From Reticulitermes speratus (taxonomy: Eukaryota > Arthropoda > Insecta > Blattodea > Rhinotermitidae), in the NCBI GenBank assembly GCA_021186555.1, contig JAJKFL010000013.1, positions 16,051,243-16,115,242 of the forward strand: a DNA stretch of 64,000 nucleotides, written 5' to 3'. Below the pieces are notes generated by a model that was not told the DNA's origin, made no database searches, and saw only the letters and a program-made list of their open reading frames with translations. Made by a program: the position numbers and the translations under genes. Shown here piece by piece: positions 21,424-33,500 of the stretch (positions within the stretch are counted from its first letter, which is position 1; each line of letters begins with the position of its first letter).

Positions 21424-22419
21424 ACTTACATTATACGATACATAAAATTTAAGACTGTGTTCGTTCAGTGGAACTCATCTCACCTGGTGTAAATTGTAAT
21501 AACCTTACATTGTAAAATAAAATGTATAAGCCTATATATAAAGCAGTTAAAGACATACTTCAATCAACATAGTATGGATTCTACTCTAATTACTGAGGAA
21601 ATTACACAAAGTGCATAAGGAAAACCTGACCTTGCTCTAAAATTATTTGTTCCTTAAAATTGGTCTTGAAAGGAATACAATGCTAACATTATATTCCACA
21701 TGATACATTGAAACACGAAATTCTCCTTTTAGAAGGACAGTGACATAGGAGCAAATGTATAATAGTACAGTATATGCATTGGTGGGACAGTTCTTTATGA
21801 GCATGATGGCACAGCTACCAACACCAAAAGAGGTAGGAACACAACTGATTGGCAGCAGGCATGCACAGAGGTGTAAAAAGTATGAACCACTTATTACAGC
21901 ATTTTCTCTTTCCTATTTCCCATCCTATCAGTGTCAATGTATGTCATCATGTCTTGTCTTCAGTGCCCTGTTGTGTCCATGTCAATTCATGTTGACTGCA
22001 GATACAGGGGAATGTGATGAGTCTGGAACCATCAATTGTGGTGTCAGTAGGCTGAAATGATAACCACTATTCCACAACAGCATTGATGGAATTTGTTTTG
22101 GAAGTTCCTGATACAGTACCTGGGTATACATCATAGACACTCCAAAATACAAGGCCAATAGCATTGCAAGGAACATAAGGTGCAGTTATTCTTACATAGT
22201 TTCCATAACACGCACGCTAACCTGAGTGTAGCGTCTCACACATGGAGTGTACTGAAACCCAATCTGAGGGAAGCACACTACATCTTGGTCCTAGCAGAAT
22301 ACCAGCTCATCTAGAAATGTAAAGTAAAATAAATCCATCCCCTCTGCAAATTCTTGGAAACAGACGCAATTATTGGCACACAACACAATATATACAAAAT
22401 GCCAATTGAAATATCCTAA

Positions 22420-22620
22420 CATAATCTAACCTACGGTAATCAAACCTATGCTATTTTGAACTATCAAACACTACTTAATGTAACACATGCTATCCCAAAG
22501 TATCCTACCCTATCTTAAACTAATGTAACATACTATCCTAAACTACTCTAACCTAACCTAGCCTAGCCCATGCTACCACACACTATCCTCTTATGCCCTA
22601 AACATAACCTAACCCATCAG
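22420..22620. repeat. Degenerate CCTAA/CTATCCTAA-like tract
   Basis: Words such as CTAACCTAACCTAGCCTAGC, CTATCCTAAACTA and ACATAACCTAACCC recur over 200 bp. Resembles (CCTAA)n, the insect telomeric unit, but only in scattered degenerate pieces. Confidence 0.6.
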
Positions 22621-22634
22621 GAACATCAGAAATG

Positions 22635-22715
22635 CAAGTACATTCGGGTCTTTTCACGGTCAACACTTGGTATTAAAACAGGGCCTCTCTTCAGGGCCAG
22701 CACTTGGTACTAGAG
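22635..22715. repeat. Degenerate tandem pair, about 37-bp unit
   Basis: Two adjacent diverged copies are marked by TCAACACTTGGTATTA and CCAGCACTTGGTACTAG. Confidence 0.5.
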
Positions 22716-22837
22716 GTAGGGTGCACAATGTGTGTGCACATTGAAAGTATGTAAAATAAAAGGTAGAGTAGTTATGTCAAATAGAATATTAAATGTGTGT
22801 ACATAGTGTAAATAAACTGACATAGTGTGGTGAATGT

Positions 22838-23291
22838 ATTGTATTGTATTTCATCCATAAATCATTACAGAATGATATTGGACACATTCAGAGACTAATT
22901 ATAGTAAACAGTATAAGAATTACAGTAAAATCAAACAAACACGTAAATCTGATATAATTACATACATGTACAGGACCACACAAGATACTGATTAACATAG
23001 TACACAGAAGAAAGCACTGGCAATTACAATACAGATATACATCTTTAACCCAGTTCCTACAAATTAGAAGTCAACTGTCATAAATTCTTCCACCGAATAA
23101 AAACTCTTTTCCAGTAGGAAGTTTCTAAGTGTCATCTTGAATTTTATTATGGACTTAATACTTTTAATTTCGCTAGGTAGTTTGTTATAAACAAGCACAC
23201 CGTCGTAAGCAATATTCTGTTCGAATAGTTGGTACGCTATATCGCGGACTGAACAACACGGGTACCCATAGTGGCGACTCAGCAGGAACAC
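22838..23291 (-). mobile_element. LINE 3' end (Jockey/CR1-like), minus strand
   Basis: The minus strand encodes AYDGVLVYNKLPSEIKSIKS and FLLEKSFYSVEEFMTVDF, the typical C-terminal end of insect Jockey-type ORF2, in one open frame. After the stop, the 3' UTR ends in the tandem tail AATACAATACAATACA (22838-22855 on the plus strand as its complement). 5' truncated. Related in design to the copies at 25,570 and 56,826. Confidence 0.75.
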
Positions 23292-23299
23292 AGTTTAAA

Positions 23300-24230
23300 C
23301 AAGGCGGGCGGCAACAGTGGAAACTCACCGCGGACATAAGTATAAACATTAAACGACATACCTTTTTAAAAATACTTGCTGTTTGTCTGCATGTAAAGGT
23401 GTCTGAATTTTTTCCACAACCTGCCTACACAACACTACATTCACAGACTTCAGAGACACTTAAGAAATCTCTTATATTGCTGACACTAAGCACATTTTGT
23501 ACACCCAGAAAAAATTCCTTTCGAAAGACTCAAAAAACTCTGTGTAGCTCTCTTATTAAATATCGTTATCACAACAAAATCAAATATGAAAATACCACAT
23601 AAGATACTCAAATAACACCAATTCATAATATTAACGACACGTACCAACGGGACTACCCAAGTTTACTCACAAAAAAGCAATCACCTCCTCCATGATCATT
23701 GACGCTACCGTTTCCATATTAGCGCCAAAACGTTAATCTATCACAGATTACTACTACTACTACTAGTATCGATTCACGAACCCATCACCAACATAACAGT
23801 CAATCGGTAGCAACCAGAACCGTTTTGAACCACGTCGTGAACCAGAGTGTTATGAACTGTTTCAATGACACACGCACTGAGAAAGGTAATGACGTGTGTT
23901 TGCTCGTATCGTACTACCATGTTAATTGTGTTCTAGGTTAGGGACCATAGGATGCCACCCTGGAGACCTGGAAACCTACACTACCACGGAGTAAAGAGAG
24001 CAGCACAGAAAGCTCTAATCTGGAGTAAATTTCACGGATATGCTTTTCATAACATTCGGGTCGGATGTGATAGATGACGGTTTATTTGGTGAAGGTTCGA
24101 TGGACCCTGGAAACAACGTCTTGTGCCACCAGAAGCGGCGCATACGTGCGTTAATGCAGCCGGCGCTCAGTGGCTGTGCTTAGTTGCACATAGATGACAG
24201 AGAAGAGCAAACTGATATTACATTATGATT
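23300..24230. promoter_or_regulatory. CpG-containing spacer, possible KNTC1 promoter/5' exon
   Basis: CpG is noticeably more frequent here than in neighbouring spacer. A consensus-type donor on the minus strand (CCGCG/GTGAGT, at about 23,329) could end a non-coding first exon of KNTC1. No TATA or Inr could be placed with confidence; this is inference only. Confidence 0.25.
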
Positions 24231-24492
24231 AAACGTAACATATGTTTTGTACTATAATTTTAATTCTTGTTCATGTTCTTGAAAAGTTGCTGACCTAAAG
24301 ATGGCCAACACAGACAGCCAAAAAGTTTTGTCAGGAAGTGCAGTATATACACAGTGAAAGCTCTGTTAATGTCTAGAAGATTCAGGATTTGTATAGAATT
24401 GTAGTTACGTACCTCACACAATGGGAGGTCCTAACTCAAAAACTACTGTACCATAAAACATCCATCCAAGCAAAAAGTTTTATGACATCAAT

Positions 24493-24717
24493 TTAAATCG
24501 AAAAAGCATTAAAATTGTGTCCTTGTGCATTATGACAACACACAATCTGGTAGGTTTGTACAGTTCCAGAGGAGCATACTACCTCCATCTTCTGACACCC
24601 TGCTGAAGATAGAGGCAGTATGTTTCTCTGAAACACTGACAACCATCTAACAGACCACACTGTGTAATACTCCTGACCACTATATGAATCTTCACTGATG
24701 TGAAAAGCTGAAATCAA
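24493..24717 (-). repeat. Possible dispersed-repeat fragment with coding-like frame
   Basis: Minus-strand frame contains EVVCSSGTVQTYQIVCCHNA, which resembles spurious peptides derived from a non-autonomous repeat widespread in insect genomes. No ends were found; family recognition rests on memory of such peptides and is weak. Confidence 0.35.
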
Positions 24718-25569
24718 GAACCCAAAGTAACAATGATCAAAGTGTGGATATTTTATTTTGGAAAATGGAATAATAAGTATAGCATTACATTATTTATTAA
24801 CATAATATTAATACCACACTGCTTTCAACCACTTGAGTGTTAGGGTTTATTTCACTTTCTCAAGTGAAACAAGAAATCAGAAAGATATTATCAATTCCTT
24901 GTCATAACCATTATCATTATAATAAATGTGATACTCTTGTACCAAACACAACCTGATTTCTGGTACTTGTACTTTCATCTCAAGATACACAGTGGATATA
25001 CATTTAAGGCCCAGGACTATGCCATGGTAAAATTTCAATCCACGCACATAAAAAAAAAAGACATTAAAATAAACAATACAAATACTGTATGTATACTTAC
25101 ACACATAGTAGGGAAATGATAATGTGAGAGTGGCATATGTCATACAAGAAGTCATGCATACATTAATTGTCATTAATTATAACAGTGAGGTTGTGCAGGT
25201 ACTTTTTATCAAGTGGACACAAGTGTCTGAAGAACATAGGAGTGCAGCAAACTTTGTTGATAGCCTCCTCTTTAGGCAGAATGCCAACCATAATCCACAG
25301 CATTTTATAATCCCACCAGAAAATTGTAGTTCTAGCAGTATTTTTGACGACTCATAATTTACCTTTACAATTAACATTGTTTATTAAGCGTTTTCAACGA
25401 ATATTTAAATTTTTCAGAGGCAGTATTTTTTGAATATTATCTCCAGGCACTGATGTGATTATATAGTTTATTTTAAAACCACAGTTACTAATGATCACAA
25501 TCTTTAAACACCTGAAATAATGGTAGCAGTCTCTTACCTTGTGTCTACAAACTGAGTGAATATACTTAA

Positions 25570-26612
25570 TTGAGAATTAAGAAGGAACTGATTGTGTATG
25601 TTACACTGCATGACTCAAACACAGATGAAATAACAAGTACAATCTTAAAAGCTTGTGCATCTCTCATTAGCCACCCATTAAGCTACATTTGTAATCACTC
25701 ACTACATACAGGTGTTTTCCCTCATCATCTTAAAATTGCAGTAGTAAAGCCACTATACAAGAAGGAAGACAAAACTAGTATGACAAATTATAGGCCTATT
25801 TCCTTATTAACTGTTTTTTCTACAGTATGTGAGAAAGCTATGCACAGTAGGTTAAGCTAACATCTACATACTAACAACTTACTGGTCACAGAACTGCATG
25901 GTTTTAGGAAAGGAATATCTACTGAAATGCTACCTTCAGACTAACAGATAGTGTATTTACATCTATTAACCAAAAAATGCATGTTGGAGGAATTCTCTGT
26001 GATTTGGCAAAGACTTTTGACTGTGTAAATCATGAAATGTTACTGGCTAAATTACATTTCTATGGCATTCGATTATATATGCAATAAATCTTTCATCAGG
26101 TATCTTCCCTACTCGATTAAAATACTCTGAAATAAAACCCTTTTTAAAAAGTTAGAGATTTTACCTATTCCATGTCAATATGTATTTTCATTAATGAACT
26201 TTATTTTAAACAATCAAGAAAATTTTCTAACAAATGCATCTATTCACAGTATAGACACCAGGAATAAGCACCACCTGCATAGACCAAATGCAAACCTATA
26301 TTGTTTTAAAAAAGTATATTCTATGCCGGTATCGGAATTTTCAACAGACTCCCTCCGAGTCTCATAAGTCTTAAGAACGAAAAGACAAAATTTAAAGTAG
26401 CATTAAGAAAATTCTTAAATACCCACTCCTTTTACTCATTAGACAAATTTTTTAATGTAGAAAGATGGTTCATAGTGAGGTATGTAAAACGTTTATAGTG
26501 TTCAAATCTGAAATTCTATAGTCTGTATAGCTGTATATTTGTATATTATGACTTATTGCACATCCATTGTGACTTCGACAGACTTATGGATCCATGGAAT
26601 GTATGTATGTAT
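25570..26612 (+). mobile_element. Jockey-like LINE, internally deleted copy
   Basis: Fragments in order: ILKACASLISHPLSYICNHS and VVKPLYKKEDKT (RT fingers), NYRPISLLTVFSTVCEKAM, then with frameshifts ELHGFRKGIST and the motif-A region FDCVNHEMLLAKLHFYGI. RT motifs B-C are deleted: after about 26,080 the sequence jumps to KKLEILPIPCQYVFSLMNF, which matches [19 protein letters not shown] in the copy at 57,404-57,943. The 3' end is (TATG)n near 26,595-26,612. Same family as the element at 56,826. Confidence 0.8.
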
Positions 26613-26982
26613 TAGAATAAGTTAAGCGCCACACAGAGCATAAACTAGGCCAAATTTCATATAACTAGCCTGTGACTGCCGGACAGCACTATTGCATTCT
26701 ATTGTAAAGTCTGCGCATTAGTGAAACTCTTGTCTTCCAATAGATGTCTAAGTAGCTCTTATCCGTGGTCAGGGTTATAGTTACTCGGGAATCGCCATGG
26801 TGTCCGTTGAGAGGGATGTTTCTATGGTTGATAACTTCTTGTACGTTTACAGCATAGTTTGCAGTGGTGAGTTGGTAACAATGTTGGTGTTGTTGTGGGG
26901 TGTGTAGCAATTTACGCATTGACGTTATTTTGTTATTAAGGATGATAAATTCGGGGAATTTCATATCTGCCCCGAATAATGT

Positions 26983-27530
26983 ATGAAACTAATTAAGCAT
27001 TGTGGCGTAATGTATAAAACTGATGAAAACATGGCCTGTGTATTGTACATGTTCAGTGCTTTGTGTGTGTTGAGTATGGGCGTGTTCGGGCAATACGAAT
27101 GGCAAGCTCGTGATGCTTTTGACGAAGTTCGATTAAGGATGGATAAGGTTAATACGGATAATTGTCCAATTCAACATTTGGGTGATCTCTACTTACCGGA
27201 GGATTCAGTGTCTCATCTACCTGACATAAAGGACATCAATATCAACCCTGTATTTCCCAACAGAACTGCCCTCTTGCATCTACATAATATGGCTATGAGT
27301 AGATCGTTTTTCTGGAGCTACATATTACAAGCACGATTTATCAGACCTGCAATAAATGATACATATGACCCGGGAATGATGTACTACTTTCTTTCAACTG
27401 TGGCTGATGTTTCTGCAAATCCTTATATAAATGCAAGTGCAATTTACTTCGCACCCAATTCTTCTTACACACCGTCATACCGAGGATTTTTTAATAAGAC
27501 AATGCCTCGATTTGCACCGAGAACATTTAG
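26983..27530 (+). CDS. GPR158-like gene, exon 1 (signal peptide, start of repeat 1)
   Basis: Two candidate starts: 26983 and 27031. The second puts a hydrophobic signal sequence at the very N-terminus and is preferred. Mature part begins near QYEWQARDAFDEVRLRMDKV. Contains MYYFLSTVADVSANPYINAS, typical of the region preceding the Cache fold, and sequons NRT, NDT, NAS, NSS and NKT. Donor TTTAG/GTATGT. Confidence 0.9.
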
Positions 27531-30500
27531 GTATGTATGCACCTTAACATACTGTATGAAGCCAGGTATGTAGACATAAGTTCTAAGCAAGAAATGTGTT
27601 CCATGTGACATCTCAATGTTTGCAGGTTTATGTTGAGGTAAGGAGGAAGTATGAGGTTCTACTTTTATTTATTTATTCATAGTTTCCCATAATTCAAATT
27701 ATAACCTACAGCATGCAATCTCAATTATGGGTCCGCTCGTTCATCATGTGTCTGATATCTGTATGGTTTTCATTGTGTTTCGCTGCATAAGCCTAGGCGA
27801 GCTCACTATTACAAGCATGTTTGTATCATCATAATTTGAAAACCCCCTACATTATTGTGGGCAAAATCAATAAATTAGTTGAATACACAAAGTAGGCCAG
27901 AATTAAAATCGTCTTGCTACATTTATTATACCAAACAAAATACAGTATTAATTTTGTCAGCATTTAAGCTTTTAGCTGCCAAGATTCTATATGGTTCTGC
28001 AGGTAACCTAACCTCTTATCTAGTGGGTACTCGAAGTTGAACAACTGGGTCATGAAGCTATCCAGTTATCTACATCTGATGCTGAGGTTAGGAATGTGTG
28101 GAGTTATATGTCCACTGCCCCATATGCTTTCATGGCATAGTGCTTAATTTTGTATTAATAGTAAAGACAGACAGAAGTAGCTAATTAACACACATAGAAC
28201 CTACCATTTCTACACTGTGCTCACAGTTATCCTTTTGCTTCCTCTTCACTCAGTAAAGTAGTTTGCTGCATGTGGAAGTTACTTATGTGGGATACTGTGT
28301 GCATGTTTTTGACTTACCCTTCAACATACAACACTGATAAAAGTGTATATATTTTTATAGATTTGACAGTGTTCTTTGTTGCATATGTGACATTGCAAGA
28401 TACCACACATGTAGCTCTAGCCATTCTGCTGTTTCTGTGCACAGCACATTGAAAAAACTGAAATAAATTTTCAGCTTTGTGTCCTGTATTCAAACAATGC
28501 ACATATCACATCAAACATCCAGGACTGGCACTGTTGCACAGTCATCTATAGCAGTCCTTTGTGCAAGTTGTTTTTTTGTCTGTTGTGGAGCAATGAGTGA
28601 ACATGAAGTTTTGTTTCAAACTTGGGGAGGGGAAGCAGTTGCAGAAACACACAAAATGCTTAAAAGGAGTTATGGATCATATTTGTGTCTTTGGTTTAAA
28701 AGGTACAGAGGGGGACATGAGGTTCTTGAAGATTATCCAAAGATTGGGTGGCTGTCAGTTGCTTAACACATTCACTGCCAAAGTCAACCATGGTTGATTT
28801 AAGTATTTACGTTTGAATTTGCCAGCGTCGACTTTAGTCGATCTAAAGTTTGCTCTGCTCTTTTGCCTTAAATAGGCCACACACACAATAATTTCTGTCA
28901 GGAAACATATTTTACATCTTTATTAATCCCTAGCTGACGTAACTAGAAAAACTGTGCATTTGGTCACGTACATTAGGGTAGAAAAATATCATAAACATGT
29001 CACAACGTTTATGTTTAGTCTCGAGCTGAGCAAGTGATTTGTGAGGCTGCAGTGAGTAGCGTGTTTCCTTTCTGTGAAGTTGTTTGCGAGTTTATTTATA
29101 CATAAAGTGCAATATGGTACTAGAAAAGAACATTGCTTAGAACTGAAGCAGAATAGTGGCTTCTATTGATAGGAACTTGTGAATGACAGTGATTCAGACG
29201 AAGATTGTGTCCCGGAAATATCGAGTAGTGAGGAGAGTGATGATGAGAACGACATTTCAGACTCAAGTCCGGGCCCTAGTGTAGATGGGTTCTGTGAAAA
29301 AGATCGTCAACCAAGTATCCCACTCTTCACAGGAAATCCAGCAGTACAATTTGCTGTTCAAAATGGAACAGATATGATGGAATATGTTCATAATTACATC
29401 ACTCCAGAACTCATTCAAATTGTTGTCAACCAAACAAATTTATACGCACAACAACAGATCGTGACAATGTCACGACCCGTTACTAAACATGCACGTAGTG
29501 AACAATGGAAACCTGTGACAATATATGAAATGAAGAAATGTCTTGGTCTGATGTTCCTTACAAGTGCAATCGAAAACCAAAATTAGAATGGTACTGGTCA
29601 ACAAGAGGCATTTTACTAACCCCCATTTTTTCACAAACAATGCCTAGGAACAGATTTCAAATTTCCCACGGACATGATAGAAGAGGCAAAAAAAGTTGAA
29701 GAAGGGTGAGGTCACTTTTTGTAGGAAACAGGATGTACTATTTGTCATGCACCAAGATAAGAGACTCTTAAACATGATTTCAGCACTTCACACTGCAGCT
29801 GTGGTAGATGACTCGAGCAGACGTACTGGCATCACGAAGAAAAAACCTAAATGCGTAGCAGATTACAATACACACATGCATGGTGTTGATACAGCTGACC
29901 AATACCTTGCCTATTACCCTTTCATCCGTAAAACTGTAAAATGGCCTGAGAAAGTCTTTTTCTATCTTCTGCAATGTCACTTTTCAATGGTTATATTGTA
30001 TGTACAACCCTAAGTCCCACAAATCATTCCTAGATTACTTAGTGGATGTCAGTGAAAATCTTATACACACAAGCGAAGATGTATCATCATCATCATCAGA
30101 TGAGTCGCAAGACTCGAGCAGAACGCCTACACCAACTCCACCGAAAAGTGACCCACCTGGAAGGCTTGATGGATAATTGAAAAACCATAAACTCGTGCAT
30201 ATCCCTCCTACAAAGAAAGATGAGACACCTACACAAAGATGTTGAGTGTGTATACGGAAAAATATCAAGAAAGAAAACGAGATTTGTTTGCGCGCATTGC
30301 GGTGTTCCTCCATCCAGAAGGCTGCTACACACGATATCATACACTGAAACATTACTAAAGGTGTGCTCAAAATTTCAAATTTTTATCTCTTATAGTTTCC
30401 TCGTAATTGATTTTTTTATACGACGACGCACTAGTTGTTTAACATTCAAAAAATCCCTGGCAATTTAACACCCTCGGGGATTTAAATACTCGGCAGTGAA

Positions 30501-33500
30501 CGTGTTAAGATTCCAGAAATGGTTCATGGACTGTTGACGACAGACCATTAATCACTTATATAATTCATATTAATGCCATATAGATGGAACATTGGAAAGA
30601 ACACATGTATGATTACTTTCTTTCCCAAGTTCTTGGTTACCTGCACACCATTATTAACGACCTTTGTTTGGCATAAACCTACTGATTAATTTATTATTAT
30701 TTTCAGGTTTCTGTTTAACCCGTCAACTTCTCTTAGTGACGCTTTGCTCAGCTGTTGTCATTTAACTGTTGCACATGGTAATGATAAGTTCCAGTGATCA
30801 TTGGGTGGATAACTAACATAAAGACAGAAGCATGTGAAGACTGTGGATGCTTTAGGGGATGTACATGCAGTGGTGATCAGATTGTGCATATGGGTGATCA
30901 CCCAGACTTATGACTTGTGTTATGTTGAAATTATGTCGTACCTAATCGAAATAAAACAGACCTTGGAACAGCTGATTTACAGCTGCCATGGTTACTGTCC
31001 AGGAATGCAGTACATTGGTTTGTTTCATTTCAGGGCTGATGACTTTAATGATCCAATTCATCTTGAACGAATCTCTACATTAAATACTTTCACTGTGAGT
31101 GATCTGGGGGCAGTTCGTAATGACAGTCTTAGCACAGACTATACATCGGAGTTTTATAGAATAAATGAATGGTAAGACATGGCTTTACTTAAAGACAGTA
31201 AAGGCCAAAATTACGAAGTCCATCACATTTAGATAAGTAGCATGTCATATCATGCTTGCCAAACAAAGAGAAGTGGACAGTAATCCCATGTTAATCTGTG
31301 AAGTGCTGTGACATGATTTTTAGGTTAATGTGTGCCATGTAATGGATGCAACTAGGATTTTGGGCTCTTTTATTTTTCTGAGACTTAAATTTACACTAAC
31401 CTAGAGCACATTCTATGACCAATTTTTCAGCACTTTTCTAATTACAAAAGAACCTATGCTCCTCCCTCCTTCCCCCACCAAGACAGTGAAGCAACTCACA
31501 CAAAAAAGATCTGTGCCCTATTCACAGAGTGTTTTTGTTGGAATAATGAGCAGGGCTCTCTCATTGGCCGGTTATGGACTCTTGTGATTTTTGCTTGTGG
31601 AGCTTGTTTACAGATTTTGTGATAATAGTCCTTCACTGAAGACAGTCTGAATTATTCTGTTTTAGTGTTGCTGTTTGTTCAGTTCTAAGATATGCCCTTG
31701 TTTAAAAATGTTATGAAAGTATTAGAGAAGGTCCTCAATGTGTGAGAGTTATTGTGGAAATTCTTGAAGCCTGATTCTGTTCTGGATATATGTACATAAC
31801 TGTGATGATTGTAAATCTGGAGGTTAGTAGTGACAATGGTAATAGATTCTGTTAGTTATTGACAACCTTCTCTCCATATTGGGGCTCATACCCAAAATAA
31901 AATGCTTATGTTTTGGTAATATGAATAACATGGTCATGATGAATGGTCCCTAAACATTTCTCCACACTCTAGCCTTTAAATTATTGAGATGAGTGGATTC
32001 AATATTTGTTCTTGGTTATTGTACAGAGTGACAGCAGTTGGGATGAGAACCTGTGATGATTGTACAGCAAATGTTGACTTCTGGCTCGGATAGTGGCCAA
32101 TGATATAGGAGCCATTTGAGTTGTAATTTATACTCTTTGGTATTTTGTCAGCCATAAATGTAGTTGGTGTAGCAACATGAGTAAAGACTGGATGTCTAAG
32201 AAATCGTTTGATTCCCAGCAGGGGCAAGAGTTTTCCTGCAGCCTGTTACTTCCTCCCTCTTAGGCCCAAATAATTTCCTCAGCACCGTGTTCTTGGCCTG
32301 GATTTCATATAAACCTATAAACTATTGATTATGTCTTTTGGCAGTTTTATTTTTGTGTTTATCTGATGTTTAGTGTTACTATCTGAGAATGTCTTCAGAC
32401 ATGACTCAAAATGTGTTGGTTTGAAATTAATTAATAAGTATTACATAGTTGCAGTGGATGATTTATTAAAGATTACCTTGTGATTATCAGGCACAAGAGA
32501 AAAATTAATTTTGAACTTCACTGTAATTTTGAACCTTTGTACAGGTACAAGAAATGGTTGCCTGACAATGTTGTTGGAAGACATGATACAAAAACTACGT
32601 ATCAAGTGGAGATCCGTTATGCCAACAACACTAATGAAACTTTCACTTTCCATGGACCACCAGGTAAGAAAATAATATTTTGGTTGTTAATATGGTACAT
32701 GTGTATATTTTACGTTCAATAAAAATGATTCATGTGTTCCCCATTTACCAGGTGCCGATGAATTTCCTGGTCCAATAAAGTGGACACGACCATATTTCGA
32801 TTGTGGCCGGGCAAATAAGTGGTTGGTTGGAGCTGTCGTTCCCATCGCTGATATCTATCCTCGTCATACTAGTTTCAGACATATTGAATATCCTACGTGA
32901 GTATTTATGTACTTATATTTCTGGTTAAGTTACAGGTTAGAGCTACTTGACTCTTACATATACATTGAAACCTGTGGCATTAACACAGTATTTATGTCAA
33001 TGCAGTAGAAAAGTAGACTTTGTGGCTTGTAATCAGAACTTGTTTTTTTCCAGATACACTGCTGTTGCAGTATTGGAACTGGATTTTGACCGAATAGATA
33101 TCAATCAGTGTCCTAAAGGCCAGGGTAATAATGGGCCCAATCGTTTTGCTGATACAGCCAGATGTAAAAAGGAAACTACTGAGGTGAGTATTATTTCAAA
33201 TAGAGGGGTATAAATTTGTATTGTAGTTGTAGTAGTAGTGTAGTTAGTAGTAGTTAGTAGTAGTAGTTAGTATTAGTTTATATCCTAGAGTTCTCAAAAT
33301 TAGTTTCAGTTTATTTTTTCTTGAAATACGTATTTGTAATCAGAATCTTTATTTCCTGGCAAGTTTGTCTTATATGAAGACCTCTGTTTTTGCCTGCATT
33401 TGTAGAATTATTTCTTTCCTAGCTTGTAAAATGATGTGTATAGTCATGCAGGTGTTCAAGTGAATCATTTTTGTGGGAAGCATGAAACAGGTAGAAGGCA

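Noticed and set aside
22550-22570. Array-like short repeats as a CRISPR
   Set aside because: Eukaryotic low-complexity tract without regular spacers.
23399-23602. Short plus-strand frame in the spacer
   Set aside because: No domain, no neighbouring exon, composition like the surroundings.
24352-24380. ACAGTGAAAGCTCTGTTAATG as a lone Tigger-type TIR
   Set aside because: Similar to the 17.6-kb TIR in the first nine bases only, and no partner end was found.
28479-28766. Plus-strand open frames near 28.6 kb
   Set aside because: No signal of conservation; lies in intron 1 immediately before the piggyBac element.
30035-30370. Minus-strand open frames over the piggyBac 3' part
   Set aside because: Antisense to the acidic/zinc-ribbon end of the transposase; no family resemblance.
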